NCBI RefSeq assembly: GCF_003284895.1
Contig: NZ_QMDV01000002.1
Location: 186,001 to 250,000, forward strand
DNA length: 64,000 bases
Source of the DNA: Pontibacter arcticus
Lineage (GTDB): Bacteria > Bacteroidota > Bacteroidia > Cytophagales > Hymenobacteraceae
Reading direction: 5' to 3'
Part shown: one piece after another, positions 16,871-26,320 of the stretch
How positions within the stretch are numbered: position 1 is the stretch's first letter
How the letters are laid out: the number at the start of each line of letters is the position of its first letter
Notes under the pieces: model-generated
Databases searched by the model: none
Told to the model about the DNA's origin: nothing
What the model saw: only the letters and a program-made list of their open reading frames with translations
Program-made: the position numbers and the translations under genes

Positions 16871-17863
16871 ATGAATGTTCTATTCTTCAGTGCCAAGCCT
16901 TACGATATTCATTTCTTTAACCAAGCCAACCAGGAAGACGCGCATCAACTAACTTTTCTGGAAGTGCCGCTTAACCACAATACGGCTGCCCTGATCAAAG
17001 GGGAGGAGGCTGTCTGTGTGTTTGTGAATGATACAGTTGATGCTGCGGTGTTGCAGATTATGGCAACTGCCGGTGTAAAAGTAATTGTACTGCGCTGTGC
17101 CGGCTATAACAACGTAGACCTGCGCGTGGCACAGGAACTGGGCATTAAGGTGGTGCGTGTGCCTGCGTACTCGCCGTATGCCGTTGCCGAACATACCTTG
17201 GCACTTATACTTACCCTTAACCGTAAAACACACCGGGCATACAACCGCGTGCGAGAGGGTAATTTTGCACTGAGCGGTCTGATGGGCTTTGACCTGCACG
17301 GGCGCACCGTCGGGCTCATCGGCTTAGGAAAGATTGGTTTGGTTACGGCCCGTATCCTGAAAGGCTTTGGTTGCCGGGTGCTGGGCTACGACATCAGTAA
17401 AAGCAACGAAACAGAAGAGATTGGAGTGGAGTTTACAGACCTCGACAGCGTTTACAGCCAATCCGATATTATCTCGCTGCATTGCCCGCTCACTCCGCAA
17501 ACCTTTCACCTGATCAATGCGGAATCGCTGGGTAAAATGAAAGATGGTGTGATGCTGATCAATACAAGTCGTGGGGCCATTATAGATACCAAAGCCGTAA
17601 TCGAAGGACTCAAGAAAGAAAAAATTAGCTACCTGGGCCTGGATGTGTACGAAGAAGGAGGCGACCTTTTCTTTGAAGACCTGTCTGATAAAGTAATTCA
17701 GGATGATACGTTTATGCGCCTGTTGTCTTTCAACAACGTACTTATAACCGGCCATCAGGCTTTTTTTACCACCGATGCCCTGCAAAGTATAGCCCAGATC
17801 ACCTTACAGAATGTTTCCGATTTTGAAGCCGGTAAACCGCTTCAGAATGAAGTGTTATCCTGA
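16871..17863 (+). CDS. ldhA: D-2-hydroxyacid (D-lactate) dehydrogenase
   Basis: A 330-residue NAD-dependent enzyme that reduces pyruvate to D-lactate (or acts on a related 2-hydroxyacid). The Rossmann motif GLIGLGKIG (about residues 145-153) and the catalytic Arg (NTSRGAIID), Glu (LDVYEEGGDLFF) and His (TGHQAFFT) are all present; the EEGGDLFFED stretch is typical of LdhA. It lies seven bases after the Rrf2 gene. Fermentative NAD recycling when respiration is blocked by NO or lack of oxygen would fit the neighbourhood; that is inference. Confidence 0.92.
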   Translation: MNVLFFSAKPYDIHFFNQANQEDAHQLTFLEVPLNHNTAALIKGEEAVCVFVNDTVDAAVLQIMATAGVKVIVLRCAGYNNVDLRVAQELGIKVVRVPAYSPYAVAEHTLALILTLNRKTHRAYNRVREGNFALSGLMGFDLHGRTVGLIGLGKIGLVTARILKGFGCRVLGYDISKSNETEEIGVEFTDLDSVYSQSDIISLHCPLTPQTFHLINAESLGKMKDGVMLINTSRGAIIDTKAVIEGLKKEKISYLGLDVYEEGGDLFFEDLSDKVIQDDTFMRLLSFNNVLITGHQAFFTTDALQSIAQITLQNVSDFEAGKPLQNEVLS

Positions 17864-17890
17864 TTCAGAACAACACTCCTTCGTTTTACT

Positions 17891-18142
17891 TTATAACAGG
17901 TTGGCTTTTACCAAAGCGAAAACCGCGATCAGCAAAAAGATAGAATTAAGTACCCAGCTGGCATAAGCCTTTTTCGAAACAGCGTACAGGATCAGGCAAA
18001 AACAGCCGATAATGTTGGCACCTAAATATTCTACAGACTGGCTGCTGATAACATTCAGGCTGTTCAGGCCAAAAGCCAGCAACGAAAAGAGCGCGCCTAC
18101 CCAGCCAATTCCTTCTAAAATATATTTTCGTAGAAACACCAT
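17891..18142 (-). CDS. Small CBU_0592-like membrane protein
   Basis: An 83-residue protein with three hydrophobic helices (about residues 10-30, 38-56 and 62-80). The pattern GWVGALFSLLAFGLNS resembles the CBU_0592-type small membrane family, whose function is unknown. It is divergent from the LysR gene, with a 97-base gap between the starts that may hold a shared control region. Confidence 0.7.
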   Translation of the reverse strand: MVFLRKYILEGIGWVGALFSLLAFGLNSLNVISSQSVEYLGANIIGCFCLILYAVSKKAYASWVLNSIFLLIAVFALVKANLL

Positions 18143-18239
18143 CTTACCTTTTTATGAATTAATTACAAAGTAAGTGTGCGTTTGTATGCCCTGAAATGCT
18201 AATATTGGCTTAACTAATGCGAAAAACAGATTAAACCGG

Positions 18240-19154
18240 ATGGAGCTACAGCAGATACGATATTTTCTGGCCTTGTCGGAAGAACTGCATTTCTGGAACA
18301 CAGCAGAACGTATGTTCATCACGCAGTCGGCGCTCAGCAGGCAAATAAAGGCGCTGGAAGAGGAGCTGGGTGTGCAGCTTTTCGAGCGAAGCAAGCGCAG
18401 CGTAAAACTGACCGAGGCCGGCACGTTCCTGAAAAAGCAATGGCTGCCTTTGCTCGATGAGATTAACCGCATCCACCTGCAGGCCCGGAAAATTCATGAA
18501 GGCACCTTTGGCACGGTTAAGATCGGCTACCCAGGCTCTACTGCCTACCGCTTTATGCCCGAACTGATAACCGACATTTCCCATACTTTCCCCGAATTAA
18601 AACTGGAGTTAGTGGAGCCGACCGATATCAGTTTCGAACAGCTGCTGCTGGATTACCAGATGGACCTTGCCTTCAGAAGAGATCCCGCTGAAAACCCTTC
18701 GCTGCAATCCAAGTGTTTGTACTCCGAGCCGTTTGCTTTGATCGTGCCCCTGAACCATCGCCTGAACGAACAAAACTTTACCGGCCTGCACGACCTGGAA
18801 AACGAACGGTTTATACTTTCCAATTTGCTGCAAACCACCTTTTATACTTCAAGTTTACGGCAGATGCTCGAAGAGCAAAACCTGAAACCCAACGTGTATA
18901 TCGAAACTGATTTTGGCGGGATGATTTTGCGGCTGGTTTCAAAAGGGCTGGGCGTTTCCATACTTCCTTACTCGTACTCTTTCAGTGCGCTGGCCAATGT
19001 GCGCTATATTCCGTTGCCCTACAAAGTAAACCTGTATGTAACCTGGCGGCGCGACGATAAAAGTCCGGTGCTGCGCAACATTCTGCAGATGGTAGAAGAT
19101 ACGGTTACCAAGTATATGGCAGAGAATAACGCCGGGTTCGACCGCGTGGGGTAA
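18240..19154 (+). CDS. LysR-family transcriptional regulator
   Basis: A 304-residue regulator. The N-terminal winged helix-turn-helix is clear (QIRYFLALSEELHFWNTAERM, then SALSRQIKALEEELG and LFERSKRSVKLTEAG), and the remainder is the two-lobed ligand-binding domain starting near residue 90 (GTVKIGYPG). The target is probably the divergent small membrane gene or an unknown neighbour; the ligand cannot be predicted. Confidence 0.93.
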   Translation: MELQQIRYFLALSEELHFWNTAERMFITQSALSRQIKALEEELGVQLFERSKRSVKLTEAGTFLKKQWLPLLDEINRIHLQARKIHEGTFGTVKIGYPGSTAYRFMPELITDISHTFPELKLELVEPTDISFEQLLLDYQMDLAFRRDPAENPSLQSKCLYSEPFALIVPLNHRLNEQNFTGLHDLENERFILSNLLQTTFYTSSLRQMLEEQNLKPNVYIETDFGGMILRLVSKGLGVSILPYSYSFSALANVRYIPLPYKVNLYVTWRRDDKSPVLRNILQMVEDTVTKYMAENNAGFDRVG

Positions 19155-19247
19155 CGTATAAATTTATACTTTCAGGGTTGATTTATGCTTTAATCTTTGG
19201 CTTTATCAGCTGCGCTACTTAAGTTTGTTTATTAACAACAAACCATC

Positions 19248-19634
19248 TTGAAAGCCAGAGTTATCTTTTTTACAGTTTTTATTTTTATAGGCTCGCTGTT
19301 GCCTCACTCTGACCTGCATGAACTTTCCAAGATACCGGTGCTATTAGAGCACTTCCAGCAACACCGGCACGGCACCGGCAACACGTTAAGTTTTGTTGAT
19401 TTTCTGAAGATGCATTATGCCCACGCCACAGATGCCCAATCTGCTGCCGAGCACGAAAGCCTTCCGTTTAAGCAAATGGGTAACTCCGCCTACGATTATT
19501 TTGTAAGTACGCCCACCGTACCGCATCCCGAGTATTTTGCCATTCCAATACCCTCTGAGCAAATCAGCTATCTCAACTTAGCGTCACCCAGCTTTTTTAA
19601 AGGCAGCATCTGGCAACCGCCCAAACACTCCTGA
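19248..19634 (+). CDS. Small secreted histidine-rich protein (TTG start)
   Basis: A 128-residue protein I do not recognise. The start is a TTG, since no ATG occurs before the region encoding the hydrophobic signal segment (residues 5-19). The mature part holds 13 or so histidines, several close together (HSDLHE, HFQQHRHGTG, MHYAHA), suggesting metal binding in the periplasm. It lies upstream of the czcA-type efflux gene in the same orientation, 210 bases before it, so it may be a metal-binding accessory or sensor of that system; that is inference. Confidence 0.65.
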   Translation: MKARVIFFTVFIFIGSLLPHSDLHELSKIPVLLEHFQQHRHGTGNTLSFVDFLKMHYAHATDAQSAAEHESLPFKQMGNSAYDYFVSTPTVPHPEYFAIPIPSEQISYLNLASPSFFKGSIWQPPKHS

Positions 19635-19844
19635 TTTTATACTTTACTGCGTAGGGTTTTCGCGTTCCGGCCACTTTTGGCAAACGCCGCATGCTCCTGT
19701 TAGCAGTACTTTTTCAGTTTATACTTTGCGGAGCTAATTCGGGCTTCCTGTAAAGTATAAAACCGATTTGTATCATAGCGAAGGCTTCTGCTGAAATAAC
19801 TTGTTGGCAGTTAAGCCTGTTGCGTCAGGTTTTAAACTAGTACC

Positions 19845-22800
19845 ATGCTAAGTAAGATCATCTTATTTTCCATCAAAAATAAACTTATTATCGGGCTGAT
19901 GACCTTTGCATTAATTTGCTGGGGAGCCTATAATCTAACCCGCTTGCCGATCGATGCCGTGCCGGATATCACCAATAACCAGGTACAGGTCATTACGGTT
20001 TCTCCGTCTCTGGGCGCGCAGGAAGTAGAGCGGCTTATTTCTTTTCCGGTTGAGCTTTCGGTAGCCAGCATCCCCGAAATTATCGAGATCAGGTCTTTTT
20101 CCCGTTTCGGACTGTCGTTGGTAACGGTGGTGTTTGAAGAAGACACCGACATTTACTGGGCACGCCAGCAGATAACCGAAAAGCTAAAAGAAGCCGAAAG
20201 CCAGATTCCAGCCGGTGCGGGCGTACCGTTTCTGGCGCCTGTCTCCACGGGCCTCGGCGAAATTTACCAGTATGAGCTGCACCCCGAAAAAGGCTACGAA
20301 CACAAGTATGACGCCACTGAACTGCGCAGCATACAGGACTGGATTGTGCGGCGGCAGTTGCTGGGGACATCCGGCGTAGCCGAAGTCAGCAGCTTTGGCG
20401 GCAACCTGAAACAGTATGAAGTCGCCATCGACCCGGACAAGCTCCGAGGCATGGGCATTACCATTACAGAGGTGTTCGAAGCCCTGGAAAGTAACAATGC
20501 CAACGCCGGTGGCGCCTACATCGAGAAAGACCCGAACGCTTACTTTATTCGCACCGAGGGTCTGGTTAAAAGTATAGAAGACATTGGCCGCATTGTAGTA
20601 AAAGATGCCCGCGCGGGCGTACCTGTGCTGATACGCGATGTGGCCGATGTGCGCGAAGGTACCGCTATTCGCTATGGCGCGATGGTGAAAGATGATACCG
20701 GCGAGGTAGCTGGCGGCATTGTGATGATGCTGAAAGGGGAGAACTCCTCTAAAGTGATCAAAGATGTAAAAGACAAGATCGCTGAAATTCAGAAAACCCT
20801 GCCCGAAGGCGTGGTCATAGAACCCTTCCTGGACCGCACCAAACTTGTAAATCGCGCCATCAGCACCGTAGAAAAAAACCTGGCGGAAGGCGCTTTGATT
20901 GTGGTATTCGTGCTGGTGTTGCTGCTGGGGAATTTGCGTGCCGGTTTGCTGGTAGCATCCGTTATTCCGCTGGCCATGCTGTTTGCTATTTCGCTGATGA
21001 ATGTGTTTGGCGTAAGCGGTAATCTGATGAGCTTAGGCGCCCTGGACTTTGGTCTGATCGTGGATGGGGCTGTTATTATTGTGGAGAGTGTGATTCACCG
21101 GATACAGATGAGCAAGCACCACCACGTCGGCGTAAAAATGCTGAGCCGCGACGAAATGGATGCCGAAGTACACGACTCAGCCAGTAAAATGATGGGCTTC
21201 GCTTCCTTTGGCCAGATCATCATACTTATTGTTTACCTGCCTATACTGGCGCTGGTAGGCATCGAAGGAAAAATGTTTAAACCGATGGCACAGACCGTTG
21301 CGTTTGCCATTCTGGGCGCTTTCCTGCTGTCGCTTACTTACGTGCCGATGATGGCGTCTCTGGTGCTGAGCCGCAAAACAACGCACAAAGAGAACATCTC
21401 GGACCGCATCATGAAAGCCATAAACCGCGCCTACCAACCGTTGCTCAACTTTGCATTGCGGGCTAAAGCGATGGTGCTCATACTTGCTGTCGGGCTGTTT
21501 GCCTTATCCCTTTTCCTGTTCACGCGCATGGGCGGCGAGTTTATTCCTTCCTTGGATGAAGGCGATTTTGCCATCGAAACACGCGTACTGACGGGTAGCT
21601 CCCTCAACGAAACCATTGAAGTTGTCAGCAAAGCGTCGGGTATACTAAAAAAGAATTTTCCGGAGGTAGAAAAGGTCGTTACCAAGATCGGCTCGGCGGA
21701 AGTGCCCACCGAACCTAACCCGGTAGAACTGGGCGATATGATTGTGGTACTGAAAGACAGAAGCGAATGGACCAGCGCAAGCAACAAAGAAGAACTGGCC
21801 GATAAAATGGCAACTAAACTGCAGCAACATTTGCCACAGGCATCATTCGGCGTACAGCAACCTATCCAGATGCGTTTTAACGAACTGATGACCGGCGCAC
21901 GGCAGGATGTGGTGGTAAAAATTTACGGCGACGACCTGGACTCACTGGCTATTTATGCTGAGAAACTGGGCAAACTCGTGCAGCCCGTGGAAGGTGCCGA
22001 AGACCTGTACGTGGAGAAAATGACAGGCCTGCCACAGATATTGGTAACCTACAACCGCGAAATGCTGGCGCGCTACGGCCTCAGTATAAACGAAGTAAAC
22101 AGAACCATTACGGCCGCTTTTGCCGGCGAAATTGCCGGGCAAGTATACGAAGGCGAAAAGCGTTTCGATCTGGTTGTGCGCATGGCCAAGCAAAACCGGC
22201 GCGATATAACCGATGTAGAAAATTTGTTTGTTAGCAATGCCGCCGGCTACCAGATTCCGCTGAACCAACTGGCCTCAGTGGAAATGAAAGACGGCCCGAA
22301 CCAGATACAACGCGATGGCACGCGCCGCCGCATTTCGGTTGGTTTTAACGTGCGTAACCGCGATGTGCAAAGTATCGTGAACGAAATACAAACCAAAGTA
22401 GACAGCGACCTTGATCTGCCACCCGGCTACTCAGTTACCTACGGCGGCCAGTTTCAGAACCTGATCGAAGCCACAAACCGTTTATCTGTTGCTGTGCCGC
22501 TGGCCTTGCTGCTGATCTTTACGCTGCTGTTTTTCGCTTTCAAATCCATTAAACAGTCTATCATCGTTTTCACCGCTATTCCGCTTTCTGCCATAGGTGG
22601 AGTGTTTGCGCTGTTGCTGCGCGATATGCCTTTCAGTATTTCGGCGGGCGTTGGGTTTATTGCTTTGTTCGGAGTGGCGGTACTAAATGGTATCGTGATG
22701 ATCGGGCATTTTAATCAACTCAAAGAAGGTGGTATGAAAAGCATCGAAGAGATTATCCGGAAAGGAACTGCTGCCCGGCTACGGCCTATTATCATGACGG

Positions 22801-24209
22801 CTACGGTGGCCTCGCTTGGTTTCCTGCCGATGGCACTTTCCAACTCGGCTGGCGCTGAAGTGCAAAAACCGCTGGCAACCGTTGTGATTGGTGGCCTTGT
22901 ATCCGCAACGCTGCTTACGCTGGTGGTGCTGCCGATTATTTACTACTTCTCAGAAACAGGTTTTAAGATGAAAAAAGTGCCGAAAATAACAGCGACCCTT
23001 TTATTCTTCTTAGCTCCTTTTTTAACGCTGGCACAAGCACCGCAGCCCATGAGTTTGCAACAGGTACAGCAACTGGCCCGCGAGAATAACCAGCTTTTAA
23101 AGACAGGACAATTAAATGTCGAATTAAGCGAGAGTCTGCAAAAAACGGCAGTTGAAATTCCTAAAACCGATATCACCTATTCGCGGGGGCAGCTTAATAC
23201 GCCGCTCACGGATAACCGGTTTGATGTGCGACAAAGTATACCTTTCCCGACTGTTTGGGGTGCGCAAAGCAAATTACTGACCGAGCAAAAAGTGTTGGAT
23301 GAACGCCAGTTACAGTTGCAGCAACGCGACCTCGATTACCAGGTGCAGCAGGTCTATACCCAGTTAGCGTACCTGTTTGAGGTTACTTATTTGCTGCAGC
23401 AGCAGGATAGTATTTACAAGGTGCTGGTGCATGCAGCTGATGTAAAATTCAGAACAGGGGAGAGCGGCATCCTGGAGAAAACGACCGCCGAAACCGAACG
23501 CTTCGAACTGGCAGACCGTCTGCAGCAAAACGAGGCAGCTATTCTGGCAGAGCAGGCTAAATTAAGCGCGCTGGTGCAATCACCGCAACATCTACAGATC
23601 ATCCCGGAACGGTTAAAACCACAAACTGCAACGCTACAGCAAACATCTGACGGCCTGAACCATCCGCAACTTGCCGTATACGAGCAGCAGGTAAACGTAG
23701 CCGAACGCGCCAAACAACTGGAAAAACATAAGTTAGCGCCAGATCTTTCAGTTGGGTATTTTAACCAATCCTTTGCCGGCACGATGGATGTGAACGGTCA
23801 GGAGCAGACTTTTTCCAGGTCAGACCGCTTTTCAGGTTTCGAAGCGGGGGTGTCGGTGCCACTCTTGTTTGGTGCCCAAAAGGCAAAGATTAAGGCCGCC
23901 GGCATAAGCAAGCAAATAGCAGAAACTACTTTAAAAGACCAGCAAACCCAACTGGAAAGCCAGCGCAACGCAGCCCTTGCTCATTATAACCGCCTGGTGC
24001 AAAGTATGGATTTCTATCAGCAGAAAGTATTACCTAATGCAAACCTGGGCCTGGTACAAGCCGATAAAGCTTACCGCAGCGGCGAAACCGGCTACTTAAA
24101 TTACCTGCAGGCAGCCAGTCAGCAACTGCGCATCCGCCAGAATTACCTGCAACTGCTACTGGATTATCAACTGGCCATTTATCAACTTAATTACCTCCAA
24201 GGACAATAA
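19845..24209 (+). CDS. czcA: CzcA-type heavy-metal RND pump fused to a TolC-like outer-membrane factor
   Basis: A 1454-residue fusion. Residues 1 to about 1040 are a proton-driven RND metal exporter: N-terminal helix, two porter regions, 12 membrane helices and the HME motif DFGLIVDGAVIIVES in helix 4, the form found in CzcA (Zn/Co/Cd) rather than CusA. From residue 1042 (ATG at 22968) a complete signal-peptide-like stretch (MKKVPKITATLLFFLAPF, then LTLAQA) leads into a roughly 400-residue TolC/CzcC domain of long helices. Such CzcA-CzcC fusions are known in Bacteroidota. The partner czcB starts two bases after the stop. Metal specificity is inferred from one motif. Confidence 0.95.
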   Translation: MLSKIILFSIKNKLIIGLMTFALICWGAYNLTRLPIDAVPDITNNQVQVITVSPSLGAQEVERLISFPVELSVASIPEIIEIRSFSRFGLSLVTVVFEEDTDIYWARQQITEKLKEAESQIPAGAGVPFLAPVSTGLGEIYQYELHPEKGYEHKYDATELRSIQDWIVRRQLLGTSGVAEVSSFGGNLKQYEVAIDPDKLRGMGITITEVFEALESNNANAGGAYIEKDPNAYFIRTEGLVKSIEDIGRIVVKDARAGVPVLIRDVADVREGTAIRYGAMVKDDTGEVAGGIVMMLKGENSSKVIKDVKDKIAEIQKTLPEGVVIEPFLDRTKLVNRAISTVEKNLAEGALIVVFVLVLLLGNLRAGLLVASVIPLAMLFAISLMNVFGVSGNLMSLGALDFGLIVDGAVIIVESVIHRIQMSKHHHVGVKMLSRDEMDAEVHDSASKMMGFASFGQIIILIVYLPILALVGIEGKMFKPMAQTVAFAILGAFLLSLTYVPMMASLVLSRKTTHKENISDRIMKAINRAYQPLLNFALRAKAMVLILAVGLFALSLFLFTRMGGEFIPSLDEGDFAIETRVLTGSSLNETIEVVSKASGILKKNFPEVEKVVTKIGSAEVPTEPNPVELGDMIVVLKDRSEWTSASNKEELADKMATKLQQHLPQASFGVQQPIQMRFNELMTGARQDVVVKIYGDDLDSLAIYAEKLGKLVQPVEGAEDLYVEKMTGLPQILVTYNREMLARYGLSINEVNRTITAAFAGEIAGQVYEGEKRFDLVVRMAKQNRRDITDVENLFVSNAAGYQIPLNQLASVEMKDGPNQIQRDGTRRRISVGFNVRNRDVQSIVNEIQTKVDSDLDLPPGYSVTYGGQFQNLIEATNRLSVAVPLALLLIFTLLFFAFKSIKQSIIVFTAIPLSAIGGVFALLLRDMPFSISAGVGFIALFGVAVLNGIVMIGHFNQLKEGGMKSIEEIIRKGTAARLRPIIMTATVASLGFLPMALSNSAGAEVQKPLATVVIGGLVSATLLTLVVLPIIYYFSETGFKMKKVPKITATLLFFLAPFLTLAQAPQPMSLQQVQQLARENNQLLKTGQLNVELSESLQKTAVEIPKTDITYSRGQLNTPLTDNRFDVRQSIPFPTVWGAQSKLLTEQKVLDERQLQLQQRDLDYQVQQVYTQLAYLFEVTYLLQQQDSIYKVLVHAADVKFRTGESGILEKTTAETERFELADRLQQNEAAILAEQAKLSALVQSPQHLQIIPERLKPQTATLQQTSDGLNHPQLAVYEQQVNVAERAKQLEKHKLAPDLSVGYFNQSFAGTMDVNGQEQTFSRSDRFSGFEAGVSVPLLFGAQKAKIKAAGISKQIAETTLKDQQTQLESQRNAALAHYNRLVQSMDFYQQKVLPNANLGLVQADKAYRSGETGYLNYLQAASQQLRIRQNYLQLLLDYQLAIYQLNYLQGQ

Positions 24210-24211
24210 CC

Positions 24212-25357
24212 ATGAATAACTATAAAATCATACTTTTAGCTGGTGCTACTTTTCTTTTCTCCTGCTCAGAACCAGCAATGCAAGAAGCCGATGAAACAAC
24301 TGCCGCAGCACCTGCCAACCCGGAACTGGTAACGTTATCCGCGCAGCAATTGCAGAATACCGGAGTTGAACTGGGCGGCGCACAGGAACTGATGATGGGA
24401 ACCACGCTGCGTTTATCCGGTGAGATTGATGTGCCACCGGCTGGGATGGTGCATATCTCGGTGCCTTATGGCGGTTTTGTGAAACATACAAATCTTTTGC
24501 CTGGCTCCAAAGTTAGAAAAGGGCAGGTATTGGCCGTACTCGAACATCCGGATTACATACAGTTGCAGCAGGATTACCTGGATACAAAAGCTAAATTAGG
24601 GTACGCCCAACTCGAATATAACCGCCAGAAAGAGCTGACAGACGAGAAAGTTAGCGCCCTTAAAAATTTCCAGCAGGTACAGTCCGAGATGCAGATGCTG
24701 CGTAACAGCCAGGCCGCGCTAAGGCAAAAACTGCTCATGATCAACATCAACCCGGATCGTTTAAGCAGCAGCAACATCAGCAGAAGTATACGTATCCTTT
24801 CTCCTATAAATGGTTTTGTGCAGAGCGTAAATGCCAGCATCGGTAAAATGGTAACAGCCAGCGATGTATTGTTTGAGCTGATGAACACGGAAGATTTGCA
24901 CCTGGAACTGAACGCCTACGAGAGAGACGTAAACCTGCTGAGCCCCGGCCAGAAAGTAACTTACCGCCTGGCAAATGATACCAGGGACAGAGCAGCGGAA
25001 ATAACCTTGGTAGGGAAAAGTGTGGAAGGCGCTAAAATAATACCGGTGCATGTACATTTAAACCAGAAAGATGCCAGCCTGATGCCGGGTATGTTTGTGA
25101 ACGCGACGGTAGAAACCACCCAACGAAACGTAACGGCCTTGCCAGCTTCGGCACTTGTTCAGTTTGAAGGCAAAACTTACTTTTATGTGAAAACCGAAGA
25201 CGGATCGTTCCGGCGCGTGTCGGTGGAAACCGGTATGAAAAACGAGGAACTGGTAGAAGTTAAATTGCCCGATGCTTACCGTAGTTCAAAAGGTATTGTG
25301 CTGAAAGGGGCACATAATTTACTGGCCATGCAGGCAAACTCCGAAGAGGAAGAATAA
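24212..25357 (+). CDS. czcB: CzcB-like periplasmic adaptor (membrane-fusion) lipoprotein
   Basis: A 381-residue RND adaptor joining the pump to the outer-membrane factor. It begins with a lipoprotein signal ending LFSC (Cys about 18). The biotinyl-lipoyl halves appear around GGFVKHTNLLPGSKVRKGQVLAVLEHPDY and SPINGFVQSVNASIGKMV, with a coiled-coil hairpin between, followed by the beta-barrel region (LPASALVQFEGKTYFYVKTEDG). It starts two bases after czcA and is the last gene of the operon. Confidence 0.94.
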   Translation: MNNYKIILLAGATFLFSCSEPAMQEADETTAAAPANPELVTLSAQQLQNTGVELGGAQELMMGTTLRLSGEIDVPPAGMVHISVPYGGFVKHTNLLPGSKVRKGQVLAVLEHPDYIQLQQDYLDTKAKLGYAQLEYNRQKELTDEKVSALKNFQQVQSEMQMLRNSQAALRQKLLMININPDRLSSSNISRSIRILSPINGFVQSVNASIGKMVTASDVLFELMNTEDLHLELNAYERDVNLLSPGQKVTYRLANDTRDRAAEITLVGKSVEGAKIIPVHVHLNQKDASLMPGMFVNATVETTQRNVTALPASALVQFEGKTYFYVKTEDGSFRRVSVETGMKNEELVEVKLPDAYRSSKGIVLKGAHNLLAMQANSEEEE

Positions 25358-25380
25358 GGAAATTACAGAAATTAATGCCA

Positions 25381-25411
25381 GACCGCCTGATAGCTCAGGC
25401 GGTCTTTTTTT
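25381..25411 (+). terminator. Intrinsic terminator of the czc operon
   Basis: Perfect 10-base stem GACCGCCTGA / TCAGGCGGTC with a 4-base loop followed by seven T residues, 23 bases after the czcB stop. Confidence 0.95.
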
Positions 25412-25582
25412 GTAATTGCAAATCCAATGGTTTTATAGTGCCTAACATTGGATAGCCGCTTACTAAAGTATACTTTCAGATCAACCTGTCAGGTAAATTT
25501 ACAATTAATTTGGTTTGCCTGTAAATTTATTGTATAATGTAACTGGCAATAAAACAACAACTTATACTTTAAAGAAAGCACT

Positions 25583-26182
25583 ATGAAAAAAAGTATGGTA
25601 ACCTTTCTGTTCGGGTTAATTGCAACTGCAGCCTTCAGCCAGACATCCATTCCTACAGCTGAAGTACAGATCAAAACAGCTACCTTAGCCGCTCCGGCGG
25701 ATAAACGCGCGGGTGCTACTGTGTATGGCTATAATCAGAAAGGGGAGCTTGTGCAGTTACGCAAAGGTACAAACGAGATGGTTTGTCTGGCTGACGACCC
25801 GGCAAAAGAAGGTTTTTCAGCTTCATGTTACCATAAAGACCTGGATCCGTTTATGGCGCGTGGACGTGAACTGAAAAAAACCGGTAAGGCAACAAAAGAG
25901 ATATTTGATACCCGGGAAGCGGAGGTTAAAAGTGGCAAGCTGAAAATGCCCAAGCAGCCTGCCTCGCTTTTTGTTTTTACAGCTTCAGATGAAAACGTGA
26001 ACCTGACCAGCGGCGAAATAAAAGATGGTTACCGGCGCTATGTGGTATACATTCCGTATGCAACTGCAGAGAGCACAGGTTTGCCCTTAGCGCCCGAAGG
26101 ACCCGCAATGCCCTGGATCATGCACCCTGGTACGCACGGAGCGCACATTATGATCACTCCTCATCCCGACACAAAAAAGTAG
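25583..26182 (+). CDS. Secreted protein of unknown function
   Basis: A 199-residue protein with an N-terminal signal peptide (KKSMVTFLFGLIATAAFS, cleavage about residue 20). Two cysteines (MVCLADD and SASCYHKD) probably form a disulfide. The end is rich in His and Pro (PWIMHPGTHGAHIMITPHPD). I do not know a named family. It stands alone: a czc terminator lies upstream and a hairpin shared with the convergent kinase gene lies downstream. TTATACTTTAAAG lies 10 bases before the start. Confidence 0.7.
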   Translation: MKKSMVTFLFGLIATAAFSQTSIPTAEVQIKTATLAAPADKRAGATVYGYNQKGELVQLRKGTNEMVCLADDPAKEGFSASCYHKDLDPFMARGRELKKTGKATKEIFDTREAEVKSGKLKMPKQPASLFVFTASDENVNLTSGEIKDGYRRYVVYIPYATAESTGLPLAPEGPAMPWIMHPGTHGAHIMITPHPDTKK

Positions 26183-26246
26183 CAGGTAGTTCAGGGCTTT
26201 TTAGAGTATAGATTTCGGATTTTATACTTTGGAACAAGTTCGCTTG

Positions 26247-26299
26247 AAACTATACTTGAGCTTACTGGCCAAAACAAGCAGCAGGCACAAGTATAGTTT
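26247..26299. terminator. Bidirectional hairpin between convergent genes
   Basis: Perfect 12-base arms AAACTATACTTG (26247-26258) and CAAGTATAGTTT (26288-26299), 29-base loop, with further T after the right arm. It separates the secreted-protein gene from the convergent kinase gene. The stem is built on the AAGTATA motif. Confidence 0.6.
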
Positions 26300-26320
26300 T
26301 TTAAAAGCTGGTTACTTTAC

